Assembly: GCA_036023115.1 (NCBI GenBank)
Contig: JAYKKT010000055.1
Span: forward strand, 12,524,501-12,588,500
DNA: 64,000 bases
Source of the DNA: Brasenia schreberi
Taxonomy: Eukaryota; Streptophyta; Magnoliopsida; Nymphaeales; Cabombaceae
Direction: 5' to 3'
Below, one piece after another: positions 10,485 through 21,596 of the stretch. The first letter of the stretch is position 1, and each line of letters begins with the position of its first letter. The position numbers and the translations under genes are program-made. The notes under the pieces were generated by a model that was given only the letters and a program-made list of their open reading frames with translations, searched no databases and was not told where the DNA came from.

Positions 10485-11694
10485 CTACACATGATACTTC
10501 TTTAAGTATTGAATATTGATAGGATCTGCTAAATTCCTACCTTCTACATCGATCAACCAATACGAATTGTTCGTAGTGGTTGCTCGTACAACATAGGGTC
10601 CATCCCAGTTGGGGCGCCACTTGCCTAGGGGGTGTGGGCCACGATGGTGGATGGTTTTCAAGACCAGATCTCCCACTTCAAAGTGGCGAGGTCTCATGTG
10701 TTTGCTATAATGTCGGGCTATCCTTTGCCGGTATGCACGAGCATGATCCATAGCAAGGAGTCGCCTCTCATCTAGCAAATCTAGTTCGGCCATCCTAGCA
10801 TGCTGAAGCGTCTCTAGGGGGAGGTCGAGTGCAATGGATGTATGGAATGAATGCAGTTGGGTATGAATGGGAAGAATGGCGTTTGTGCCATAGACCAATT
10901 CGAATGGTGTGGCATTCGTGGGAGTCCGGATGGAAGTCCTATAAGCCCATAAGGCTTCGTCCAGCTTCTCATGCCACCTCCTACCCTTCTCTAAGGTTTT
11001 CTCAATGATACCAATGAGAGTCTTGTTTGTGGCTTCGGCCTGGCCGTTGCCTTGAGGGTAGTAGGGCGAGGAGAAGTGGTGAGTTATGCCATACGTGTTG
11101 CACAACTTAACCATCCGCTCGTTCTTGAATGGGGTACCATTATCAGACACAAGGTCTCGTGGAACCCCAAATCGAGCCAAGATATTCCTCCGGATGAAAG
11201 CCACCACATGTTGCCCCATCACATTCGTTAGGGAAATGGCTTCCACCCACTTGGAGAAATACTCCGTGGCTGCTAAAATAAAACGATGCCCATTCGAGGC
11301 CTTTGGAAATATGGGGCCTACAATGTCAAACGCCCACATGGTAAATGGCCAGGGGCTGACCACGGAATGCAATGCAGATGAAGGGATATGAATGGCGTGC
11401 CCATGCACTTGACATGGATGACACTTCCTAACATGATCGTGACAATCCTTTTTCAGGGTGGACCAAAAATAACCCCCTCTAAGTATTTTCATCGCCATCA
11501 TGTTGGCATTAACATGACCTCCACATTCTCCGTCGTGGAACTCGTGCATCACTATCCTAGCCTCCTCTAGGTCGATACACCTAAGCAGAATGCCGGTAAA
11601 ACTCTTTTTGTATAAGACCCCACCCAGAATGGTGTATCGGGTCGAAATCTTACGAATGAATGCCCTATCTTTGGATGTGGCATCCTCGGTGAAT
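10485..11694 (-). CDS. Copy B integrase
   Basis: Same domains as in copy A: HHCC zinc-binding region (ending KCHPCQ), DDE core (AFDIVGP, VSDNGTPF, GQAEATNKT) and a GPY/F-type C-terminus ending KKYHV. All catalytic residues are present. The longest open stretch from a Met starts at 11552, but homology continues to about 11694. There one C is missing from a CCCCC run (compare 3590-3596 of copy A), which puts integrase out of frame with RT/RNase H. Integrase is normally cleaved from the polyprotein, so this copy needs a frameshift, or the indel is an assembly error. Confidence 0.9.
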
Positions 11695-14170
11695 CCCCAT
11701 TTTCTAAAAATTGTTTTATGTCATAGAACCAGGGTTTTTCAATAGACTCTGGGTTGTTTTGGCAAATATCCAAGTCGTGTGTGGATGGATGGGGCGCATG
11801 CCATATTTCCAAAGATCTGGTCCCTGAGATGGGATCGACCTTCAGGGCTGAACCCAAGGAAGAGAGGGCATCGGCGATGCCATTGTCCTCTCTTCCTACG
11901 TGTGTGAGCTTACACGACTGGAAGGATTGGACCAATCGAGTGGCCAACTCGTGATATGGAAGTAGTTTCTCATTACGTACTTGCCAAATCTTTAAAACCT
12001 GGTTTATGACAAGGAGCGAATCTCCAAAGACCTCGATGCATGATGCCCCTAGAGTTTTCGAAATCCTTAAGCCTTGTATGAGTGCTTCATACTCAGCTAC
12101 GTTGTTGGAACATTCGAAATCTAAGCGGACTGCTATGGGAATCTCGCCCTTTTCAGGGGAGATTAGGATGATCCCGGCACCAGCCCCTCGTTGGTTTCGT
12201 GCCCCGTCGAAGTGCATCTTCCACACTTGGTTTTCAAAAGAATTTGCCAAAATGTGGTTTTGAAAATGGTTTTGCAATATGCCTTCATCAGGCATTTCGA
12301 CAAGAGTGGGATATGCGTCCTCCAAGGGGAAGTCAGCCACGTAATCTGCTAGGGCTTGCCCCTTAACGGAGATCTGGTGATGATATTTTAGATCATACTC
12401 CATTAGAAGGAGTTGCCATTTGCCCAATCTACCTGTGAGAATGGGTTTTTCGAACAAGTGCTTGATTGGATCAAGCTTGGACACTATCCAGATCTCATGA
12501 TCTAGGAAGTAGTGTCTGAATTTCTGGCAGGCCCAGACTAGGGCCAAGCACGTCTTCTCCATGGCTTGATAATTTCGTTCATAAGCCAAGAGAGTTTTCG
12601 AAATATAGTAGATGGCATACTCCTTATGGGTGTCATCCTCGTATTGAGCCAACAGGGCTCCTAAAGCGTTTATATGCACGGAGATGTATAATAAAAGCGG
12701 TTTTCCTTGCTTTGGAGGATTCAAAACGGGGGGATTAACCAAGTATGCCTTTAGTCTCTCGAAGGACTTTTGGCATTCGTCATCCCATAAGAATTTCGTA
12801 CCCTTCCTCAATAGTTTGTTGAAGGGTTCGCATCTAGTTGCCAGATTTGATATGAATCGGCGCACAGATTGTAATCGACCCTGGAGGCTACGGACTTGGG
12901 TGAGATTGGAGGGTGGAGCCATGTCTATGATGGCTCGACACTTAGAGGGGTCGACTTCTATTCCCCTTTGGCTCACCATAAAGCCTAGAAGCTTTCCTGA
13001 TTCTACCCCGAACACACATTTTTGAGGGTTTAGCTTTACTTTGTAAAGCCTAAGCCTTTCAAAAATCTTTTGTAAACATTCGATATGGGTGCATCGGGTT
13101 TTGGATTTTGCCAAGAGATCATCTACATACACTTCTACAAGCTCGTGAATTTGATCATGGAAGATCGTGTTCATGGCTCGTTGGCATGTTGCGCCGACAT
13201 TTTTCAAACCAAAGGGCATGACTGTATAGCAGTACGTGCCCCATGGGGTTGTGAAGGCGGTCTTACCCTGATCTCGTGGGCTTAGTTTGATTTGATTATA
13301 GCCTGAATAGCCATCCATAAATGAAAACATTTCATGATTTGCAGTACTATCGACTATCAAATCTATGTTTGGTAAAGGATAATTATCCTTTGGAGTGGCT
13401 TTATTCAGGTTTCTGAAATCGATGCATATTCGAATTTTCCCATTGGTTTTTCGAACTACAACGATATTTGACAACCAATCAGAATACGCAATGGGTTTTA
13501 TAAATCCGGCTTTTAGCAGATCTTCTAAACCCTCTTTGACTTGCGTGTGTACATTCGGGTGTATTTTCCTAAGCTTCTGCTTTATTGGTTTTACACCTAT
13601 ATCTAAGGGAAGACAATGCTCGACTATGCTGGGATCTATGCCCGGCATGTCTTCATACGTCCATGCAAACACATCTAAATAGGTTCGTAGAAATGCAATG
13701 AATGCTAACTTTTCAGTTTCATGCAAGCATGCGCCTATTTTGATGGTTTTGGGATTGGAATCATCCCCTAGGTTCACCTCTACGAAATCTCCTCCTACTG
13801 ATTGGGAAGGTCTTTCAAAATCGAGAATTCTATGAAATTCTGGGAGCTCAGAAGTGGGATCTTCCTCAAGGGGATCCACTTCTGGGCTTCGATCATTCTC
13901 GTGGACTTTAGACCTGAGGGAACTTGATGCGTGGTTTTCAAAATAACCTGGTTTTGTACTTGGATTTTCAAGTGATTTCGAAATTTTTGGTCTGGCTATG
14001 CAGACGACGTTTCTTTCGAAATTCTTTTCTTTCGCCAAAGTTAAACCAGGAGCAGCTATGTACAAAATCTTTTTGGTATTTTCCAAATTTTCGATTTTTT
14101 TGGGTTTTTGTAAAACAAGAACTTTGGGAACTATACAAAGCACACTTTTTTCGAGTTTTTGCTTTTCCAT
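11695..14170 (-). CDS. Copy B reverse transcriptase, RNase H, archaeal-type RNase H
   Basis: The frame starts MEKQKLEKS at 14170. Residues 1-170 form a charged linker. RT follows (from about WTYEDMPGIDPS), with RKTNGKIRICIDFR, MDGYSGYNQI, TPWGTYCY, MPFGLKNVG and the catalytic YVDD (13118-13129). Next is the RT-linked RNase H, whose first catalytic Asp is absent (LYISVHINALG). Last is the archaeal-type RNase H with intact acidic residues in MHFDGARN, NNVAEYEAL, FGDSLLV and GIADALSSLG. This is the longest uninterrupted frame in the window. It stays open to 11567, but the last part after 11694 is out-of-frame sequence. Confidence 0.95.
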
Positions 14171-14288
14171 TGTTTTTGGTTTTTCTTGTTTTCGATTTTT
14201 TTTTTTTTGATTTTAAGTTTTCAAATGTTTTTGGTATTTTTAGAAAAAGGGATCTTCCGTCATACCTACAAAGGGAAAACACTATGGG
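14171..14288 (-). promoter_or_regulatory. Spacer between PR/G-patch frame and RT frame with a splice acceptor
   Basis: The upstream frame ends in a stop (14289-14291) and the RT frame opens only at 14170. In element sense the spacer has a run of pyrimidines followed by TTTGTAG and then GTATGACGG; the AG is at 14267-14266. The same acceptor-like sequence lies at the equivalent place in copy A (AG at 20728-20727) and in diverged copy G (AG at 52088-52087). Splicing between protease and RT is reported for Ogre elements. I cannot identify the donor. Confidence 0.5.
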
Positions 14289-15119
14289 TTAGACTCGGAA
14301 TAGGAGATCTAAACCATAGGTCTCTTCTAAGACAGGCTCCGGGGCACCCTTGACCCAGGTGGTCACAGGGGGTGGCTCCGGCGGTATTCGGGGAGTATAG
14401 CCGATCCCGTATCGGCTTGGGTTGGCCCTAGGAAGGATGGGCTCTAGGAGACCCTGGTTTTGTGCCCCTAGACTTTTGTAGGGCGTGTAGCCCATGTTCA
14501 ATAACATGTTCCACGACCTTTTGTTTTTTGAAAAGATGGGATATAAGTCGTGGTCCTGGAACATGCTATCGTCCATATTAGGCTCGTAGGGCCTTTTGTC
14601 CAGGGGTTTTGGAAATAGGGAACGCTTGGGTTTTCCTAGGAGGATTGGAGTCGGGAGGGGGCCTGCTTTGGGCGGCCCCTTCACACATACAACCTTCCTA
14701 GGGTTGTTCAACACGAGCCGAGGTGGCTCAACCATAATTTGCCCCAGGTTAGCCTCATGGGCCTGGGAGCTCGATAAACAAGGGGAGTTTATGATCCCCT
14801 GAAGTTGTGGGTGACTCTCACCTAGGATCACTACGACTTGGTCCCTAAAAGGGATCTTGACACACCTGTGGAAGGTGGATGGCACAGCGCACAAACTGTG
14901 TAACCAGGGTCTTCCCAGCAACAGGTTATAATGGGGGTGGATGTCCAAGACATGGAACACCCCCGTGTGTTCGATCCCTCCCGTTTCCATTGGGAGTTCG
15001 ATGGATCCTAAAGGCCTAGACGCATTCCCATCGTATCCAGTGATAACGATGGGGCTTGGGTTCACTGAAGTCAAGGTGACTCCGATTTTGTACGCCACGT
15101 GAAGTGGAAGGATGTTGAG
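14289..15119 (-). CDS. Copy B protease and G-patch-like linker
   Basis: This follows the gag domain. The retropepsin-like core reads from the active-site segment (VDGGGG before LNILPLH) through SIELPMETGG, FHVLDIHPHYNLLLGRPWLH; the latter matches the second conserved protease segment of plant Ty3/gypsy elements. Downstream is a glycine-containing motif, WNMLLNMGYTPYKSLGAQNQG, which resembles the G-patch linker of Tat polyproteins. Compared with copy A, one G is missing from the run at about 15119, inside the active-site segment, so protease is out of frame with gag. Confidence 0.8.
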   Translation of the reverse strand, partial: LNILPLHVAYKIGVTLTSVNPSPIVITGYDGNASRPLGSIELPMETGGIEHTGVFHVLDIHPHYNLLLGRPWLHSLCAVPSTFHRCVKIPFRDQVVVILGESHPQLQGIINSPCLSSSQAHEANLGQIMVEPPRLVLNNPRKVVCVKGPPKAGPLPTPILLGKPKRSLFPKPLDKRPYEPNMDDSMFQDHDLYPIFSKNKRSWNMLLNMGYTPYKSLGAQNQGLLEPILPRANPSRYGIGYTPRIPPEPPPVTTWVKGAPEPVLEETYGLDLLFRV

Positions 15120-17157
15120 CCTCCTCCACCATCGACTAGGCACCTGTCCAGAGAGTGGTTGTTTAGAACCACCTCGATATGCAGGGCCTGGTTATGGGTT
15201 TCGTAGGGTCTATCTACATCATCTTCCGAAAAGGTGATGGGCGATTTTGCTCCTAACAAAGCCACTTGGGCAGACAAGGACTCCGGACTTATGTTTGAAT
15301 CAACCTTGGCCCTTTCTAGAATTTTCTCTAAGACAAGTCTATGCCTAGGCGAGGTTTTGATAAGCTCTAGGATAGACATGTGAATAGGAATCTTTGAAAG
15401 GTGGTTTTCGAAATCATAAGGATTTAGGATGATTTTGTCCTTATCTGCTTTTGGCGGACCACTAGGGATACATGCTTTTGCGGGGCCAGGCACACTGACC
15501 ACCTTTTGAGCACCTTGAAGGTGCGGGGGTTGGTAGATCCTCCCGGATCTAGTGACTTCCCCCACGACCAGCCTAGAGTTCGCGCTAAACTTGGCTCTAA
15601 GGATGAGCTGAGGAGAACCTTGGATTTTCAAAACTGGTTTTGCCGGGGTTTCCACTTTTGATGGTCCCCGAATGACGACTTGGGCGGGCCTCTTGTATAG
15701 TATAAGGATGGGCGCACAAGCAGGTCGACCAGGTTCGGGCTTTCGCGCTAGTTCCTTGGAAATGGTGAGGGTACATACCTCCTTTCCTTTCCCACTGCCA
15801 CTGGCGTGTTTGGGAAAGGGTTCCTTGAAGATAGCTTGAGGTGGCTCAGATTCCGCAGTGACCTGGAGCCGGCCCTCCGCTATCAAGTTCTCAATTTTAT
15901 TTAGAAGAGAGAAGCACCGTTTGGTATCATGGCCTTTAAGCCGATGATACTTGCAAAATCGGTTTAAATACCCCCCTTTGGACGTGACTCCTTCGGGGAT
16001 TTCAGGGAGTTCGATCATGCCCTGGGCAAGTAGGAGGTCTAGGACCTCCGACACAGGTTGCCCCAGCGGAGTGTACTCCCGTTTTTCAATTGGTTTTGAA
16101 AAATTGCGTTCTCTCTTATTTTCTATTTTTTCGAAATTTTTAGAAGTGCCCGCCATGCCTGGATCCACCCGGACATTGGCGATTTTATGGGGCTTTGCCC
16201 CTTTGTCCGTTGTGGGCAGCCCATATGCGATGGGCTTTTCCACACGTGTTTTGGGAACGGCACTTCCTTTCCATAAGTGGTCGTATGTCCCTTTTCGCAA
16301 GTTGGTTTCGAAAAGGGAGGCTTTTTGATCAACTTATGGAAAGTTGAAATCTCATGGAGCGAGAGAAGGGTTTTTAACTCGTTTTTAAAATTATCCAGGA
16401 TGAGCATTACTGCGCATCCTTCGGATATAGGCTCTCGCACTTGGCCTAAAAGAGACCTCCATCTTATAATGAAGGCATGCACGTCTTCGTTCATGCCTTG
16501 CTTTGTATCCCTTAAAGTATTCAGGGTTGGCGTGACTTCCACGTTGTGTGCAAATCTTTGCATGAAGCAGTTCGCTAACTCTTCAAAAGTAGCAAACTGG
16601 CTTAAGTCGTAGGAAGCCAGCCATTTGGCAGCTGTGCCTTTAAGGGATAGAGGGAACCAATACACCCATTTCATCGAGTCCTTTTTCTTCTTATGGGCTC
16701 GACGTGAGAAAAGCTGCAAGTGAGACCTAGGGTCTCCCATGCCATCATACCGATGGAAGTTCGGTATTTCATCGTCACTGTCTGTTTCGTAATCCATAGG
16801 AAGGAAATCAGACAGGGCGTAGCTTCTTTTCTCTTTATTTTGCCCTTTCAGCAGCTGCTGTAGGGCTTTACGGTCCTTTTGTGTGAAGGACTCGTGGTAT
16901 TGGTTGCCTTCCATTACGGAGGCCTCTTTTTGTTTGCGAGGTTTTTCAATTTTCTTTTTAGGCCTTTGTTCACCGTTTGATGAACACGAATCGCCTACTT
17001 CAGCCTCTTGGCTGAGAGCATCGATTTTGGCCTCAAATTCCCTTCTCAAGTCCTCGATTTCATCTAGTTTTATTTTGTTTTTGAAAATCCTCCTAGAGTG
17101 AGAACTTGATGCGCATGAGCCTTGGCTCGACACTTCACTTGGATTGGATTTTGACAT
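15119..17157 (-). CDS. Copy B gag (one frameshift)
   Basis: The first ATG is at 17157 (MSKSNPSEV). It encodes the capsid-like protein: a Ser-rich and charged coiled-coil N-terminus (LRREFEAKIDALSQE), a capsid domain (DPRSHLQLFSRRA, WFPLSLKGTAAKWL, ELANCFMQRF, NTLRDTKQGMNEDVHAFIIRWR), then a zinc knuckle-like C-x2-H-x4-H-x4-C in FCKYHRLKGHDTKRC, and a Pro-rich stretch leading into protease. At about 16320, one C of the GGCCTTTTT seen in copy A is missing, shifting the frame; the C-terminal part continues in another frame from about 16300. Confidence 0.88.
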
Positions 17158-17278
17158 GCTTTTCAAGCTTTTTCAAAATTTCCTAAGTGAAAACAAAGAA
17201 AACAAGTCAAAACGACACCTTTATAAAATTTTCGCAAGACTCCTACAAGTAAACTCGTTTTTTTTTGAAAAGGCTCAC

Positions 17279-17296
17279 GTCCCACCGGGCGTGCCA
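17279..17296 (-). promoter_or_regulatory. Primer-binding site of copy B
   Basis: The plus strand reads GTCCCACCGGGCGTGCCA, which has the form of a tRNA 3' end including CCA, five bases from the 5' LTR. Identical sites are at 23739-23756 (A), and near-identical at 53858-53875 (G). Ogre elements are reported to use tRNA-Arg; I could not verify the tRNA identity here. Confidence 0.85.
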
Positions 17297-17301
17297 ATCT
17301 T

Positions 17302-20300
17302 TGTAGACGCGCGAAAATCCCCGCCTCTTCGCCCCTTTCGTGGCTTGGAGTGGATCTTATCGTGCGTCTAAGGCCTATGTATACAAACAGGGCGTGCCAG
17401 CTAGCTTACTTAAGCTAGCGAAGATATATCAATACTGACTTCTAAACGTGGCGACTGTGAGCAAGTGAGCTCTTGTCGTCGCAGACCTTCTTGCACCGAT
17501 GCGCAAGGGTCAGTCTGTACGCTTTTGCAAAAATCGAGTTTTTTAGGGAGAAAGTCTACGAAACGGTTCGAGGTGTCTATTTCGGGTCTTTAAGATGCGA
17601 TTGCATGTTTTAGATCACGTGGATTTGCACATGCCTAAGTCTTTTCTTTTATCCCTTTTTGGGTCGCCTAGTTTGTGTGTTATGAACACTCCACTACATG
17701 GGCGAATTCGAGCGGGGGTTGCTTCGATGCAATATGCGTCCTACCTCGTGGTATGGCGTAGATGCAATGCAAACTCACGGTACTCCAAAGGGAAAACCCG
17801 AAATGTAAAGACAATGCTGAAGGGAAATAGCGGAAGGGAAATAACCGAAGGGAAATAACCGAAGGGAAATAACCGAAGGGAGATATGTATATATCTTATG
17901 TATATGAGCCCTTACTCGGGTCTTGCAAATAAGAGCGAAGGCTCAATGTGGGTGCGTGCTTGAATTGAAAGACTTACACACACGACATGAAATTAAACCC
18001 AAATATAAATTGGAGTATGGCCTTGACTAAGGTCTTGGGAGTAAGAGCGAAGGCTCAATGTGTGTGAGAGTGCTTGAATTGAAGTACTACACACACGACA
18101 TAAATAAAACCCAAATATAACTGCAATAAGGCCTTTACTAAGGTCTTGGGAGTAAGAGCGAAAGCGCAATGTGTGTGAAAGTGCTTGAATTGAAAGACTA
18201 CTCACACGACAATAAATGAAACCCAAATAGTATAGGTCGGCCCTTACTTGGGTCTTTCAAATAAGAGCGAAAGCTCAATGTGTGTGAGAGTGTTTAAATT
18301 GAAAGACTTACTCACACGACATGAAATGAAACCCAAATAGTATAGGTCGGCCCTTACTTGGGTCTTTCAAATAAGAGCGAAAGCTCAATGTGTGTGAGAG
18401 TGTTTAAATTGAAAGACAACACACCCAACATAAACAAAACCCTTCGGAAATGAAATATATACGTACACTTATATATTAGGGGCTGATTAGGCCCGTGTGT
18501 GTTTGAAATTGTGCACGACTAAGAGGGTGCACGTGTGTGGTTGTGCCAAGCCACGTTATTACAAGCGGGGGGAGACTATGCTCCGTTATTACAACCCCGT
18601 ATCAAATTGAATTTCAAGCAAGTGTATGATTAAAGACCGAGTTTAGAAACTTACAAGTAGCTGGTCCGTAGAGGTCTTGCTTGAGCGTGGCCTTGGCTTT
18701 GGGCTGCAAATGGGAGCTCCGCGAAGGTGTGTGACCAAGAGTGCTGGCCGGCTGCAAATGGGGCGCGGGATGGACGCCTCGAAGGGGACCGGTGGCAAGT
18801 GGGCGGCGCCTCCAAGTAGGGAGTTTAGAGTGGCTGACTAAGTGGGTCTTAGGGTCACTAGGTAAGTTAGGGACTTAGGGAAACTGGACCTAAAAGGTGA
18901 GCTAGTGGGAAGGCCAAAGAGGACGCCTAGGGGGAGGTCGGCCGAATGGGAGGTGGTGGCTGAGGAGTGGCCAGCCACTTGGGTTATCCTAGGTTCGGCT
19001 AGGCTTGGGTGGTGGCGGCAAAGAGGCTGAGCTAAGGGGAAGATGGGTGGCTAAGAGTGGAGAGGTGGTAGAGAGTGGTTTTGAGGGAGTTAGGGGGACT
19101 TACCGAGTGGGAGGGAGTGGCGGCAAAGGTGGCTGTCGGCTGGTGGAAGATGGGAGAAGGAGAGGGCCCGGCTGAGTGAGGTGGTGGCGTCCGGCTGGTG
19201 GGGCAGTGATGGTGGATGGAAGAGGGAGAGTGGCGGAGCAGGTGGCGGCTGGTGGGGCTGGAGCTGCTGGGAAGACGGGTGAGAGATGGGAGAGGAAGAG
19301 GGCCCGGCTGGGAGTGGAAAGTGGTTCCCCCTTTGGAAAACCCGCCCACAATGGGGGGGGTTTAAATAGGGGATGGGTAGGTCGGTTAGGGCTGGGTTGT
19401 GGGTAGTGGTTAGGTGGTTTAGGTAGGGTAGTATGTAGATAAGGTGGGCTGGATGGGATTGGGCCAGATATTTTAAAACTAGGGGTTTGGGAAAATCGTG
19501 GGCTAAGGGTGGTTTAGGGCTAGGTTAGGTGGTTGGGTTTTAGGGTGAGGTTTAGTGAACTAGGTTAGGTGGTTTAGGCTAGGTTTAGGCTAGGTTTAGG
19601 GAAATTAATCTAGGTTTAGGGAAGGATTAGGGAAGTGGGTTAGGTGATTAGGTTGGGATTAGGCCGGGATTAGGGAAGTGGGTTAGGTGATTAGGTTCAG
19701 ATTAGGGGTGGATTAGGGGTTTAGGCTAGGTTTAGGCATTTTTGGCTAGGTTTAGGTGATGGAGCTCCCTTAGCATGGCCCATAAACCTTGATCACCCCA
19801 TGTTGGTGCAGCCCTAGGTTAGGTTTTAGCTAATTACAAGCTTAAACCCACTTAATTAGGCTAAACCACAAGATTAAACCCAAACTTGACACACAAGTCA
19901 AGCTTAATACAACACTCTTGATATTTATCACCCCCACTCTCTCTCATGCCCAATATCCCACGTGAATTTCAAGTGGGCCCCACCTCCATTTATGAGAAGG
20001 TGATGTGGGCCATGGATATGGATATTGGATTGGATCTCTGGATCCAAATCCAAATCCAAGTCCACATATGGGTTTGGATTGGGATCTGGATATATATGGT
20101 CCAGATCCAATCCAAACTGAACTCTGACTCCTTCGAGCTGGGTTCGAAACGGACGATTCGTGCGGGGCCTGACAGCATCAGTACTCCGTCTGCGTTGGGT
20201 CTTCGCCAACATGGTCGTCCGCCTCCGTTTCTGCCTTCCGGAGATGACTTCAAATGCTTTTTTGATAAGAACAGGGTCTTGGACGTTCGAGATCCTGGGG

Positions 20301-20593
20301 TGTGAATCAGATACAAGAGATGCTGTGCCGGGCTCGACAGGTGCTCCGGTTCCGGGCTCTTCTTGGCTCTCCTGGTCCTGTCTTGATCAGGCCAAGCCAC
20401 TTCGGGGTTTCAAAACATGTTTTAAAAGGGTTTTCAAAAGCTATATCATATGTTTTTGAAAGATAAAGTTTAAAACATATATACAGGGTTGTTTGGAAGG
20501 CTCCTAGGTTTCCAAACTCAAAATGACCCTTTGGGGCTGTTTGTATAAAACCAGATTTGTTTAAGAAATTCGTGGGATTTCGGGGTGTTTACA
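17302..20593 (-). mobile_element. Copy B 5' LTR
   Basis: The same 3292-bp length as the 3' LTR. Differences seen by eye are about 15 substitutions and no indel. TATA box at 19361-19368, donor-like site at 19103, direct-repeat/stem motif 18554-18594, and the U5 palindrome unit 17390-17419, 88 bases from the LTR edge. It would drive the element's transcript. Confidence 0.96.
19361..19368 (-). promoter_or_regulatory. LTR TATA box, copy B 5' LTR
   Basis: TATTTAAA on the minus strand; this is the LTR that precedes gag, so it is the likely promoter of the B genome-length RNA. The donor-like GGTAAGT lies 265 bases downstream. Confidence 0.65.
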
Positions 20594-20598
20594 GAACT
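20594..20598. repeat. Target site duplication GAACT, right side of copy B
   Basis: GAACT follows the LTR end TTTACA at 20593 and is continuous with copy A sequence ATACAAAG. Confidence 0.95.
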
Positions 20599-20749
20599 AT
20601 ACAAAGCACTCTTTTTTCCAGTTTTTGTTTTTCCATTGTTTTTGGTTTTTCTTGTTTTTCGATTTTTTTGATTTTAGGTTTTCAAATGTTTTTGGCATTT
20701 TTAGAAAAAGGGATCTTCCGTCATACCTACAAAGGGAAAACACTACGGG

Positions 20750-21596
20750 TTAGACTTGGAATAGGAGGTCTAAATCGTAGGTCTCTTCTAAGACAGGCTC
20801 CGGGGCACCCTTGACCCAGGTGGTCACAAGGGGTGGCTCCGGCGGTATTCGGGGAGTATAGCCGATCCCATATCGGCTTGGGTTGGCCCTAGGAAGGATG
20901 GGCTCTAGGAGACCCTGGCTTTGTGCCCCTAGACTCTTGTAGGGCGTGTAGCCCATGTTCAATAACATGTTCCACGACCTTCTGTTTTTTGAAAAGATGG
21001 GATATAAGTCGTGGTCCTGGAACATGCTATCGTCCATATTAGGCTCGTATGGCCTTTTGTCCAGGGGTTTTGGAAATAGGGAACGCTTGGGTTTTCCTAG
21101 GAGGATTAGAGTCGGGAGGGGGCCTGCTTTTGGCGGCCCCTTCACACATACAACCTTCCTAGGGTTGTTCAACACGAGCCGAGGTGGCTCAACCATAATT
21201 TGCCCCAGGTTAGCCTCATGGGCCTGGGAGCTTGATAAACAAGGGGAGTTTATGATCCCCTGAAGCTGTGGGTGACTCTCACCTAGGATCACTACGACCT
21301 GGTCCCTAAAAGGGATCTTGACACACCTGTGGAAGGTGGATGGCACAGCGCACAAACTGTGTATCCAGAGCCTTCCCAGCAACAGGTTATAATGGGGTGG
21401 ATGTCCAAGACATGGAACACCCCCGTGTGTTCGATCCCTCCCGTTTCCATTGGGAGTTCGATGGATCCTAAAGGTCTAGACGCATTTCCATCGTATCCAA
21501 TGATAACGATGGGGCTTGGGTTCACTGAAGTCAAGGTGACTCCGATTTTGTACGCCACATGAAGTGGAAGGATGTTGAGCCCTCCTCCACCATCGA
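20750..21596 (-). pseudogene. Copy A protease and G-patch-like linker
   Basis: Continuation of copy A beyond the B insertion. It is homologous to 14289-15119, with the same linker (WNMLLNMGYTPYKSLGAQ). Here the active-site segment keeps the extra G (VDGGGG, LNIL in one frame), but one G is missing from a GGGGG run near 21395, shifting the frame. The spacer 20599-20749 has the conserved splice-acceptor-like sequence. Confidence 0.85.

Larger units (their letters stand above)
6024..20593 (-). mobile_element. Copy B: complete Tat/Ogre-like LTR retrotransposon
   Basis: A complete 14,570-bp element on the minus strand: 5' LTR 17302-20593, PBS, gag, protease, G-patch-like linker, RT, two RNases H, integrase, 3' UTR, polypurine tract, 3' LTR 6024-9315. 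Both LTRs are 3292 bp and differ at about 15 sites by eye, which points to a young insertion. It is flanked by GAACT. Removing it and one GAACT rejoins copy A's pol. Three single-base frameshifts relative to copy A (near 11694, 15119 and 16320) break gag, protease and the RT-integrase join, so as assembled it does not encode a full polyprotein. Confidence 0.97.
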
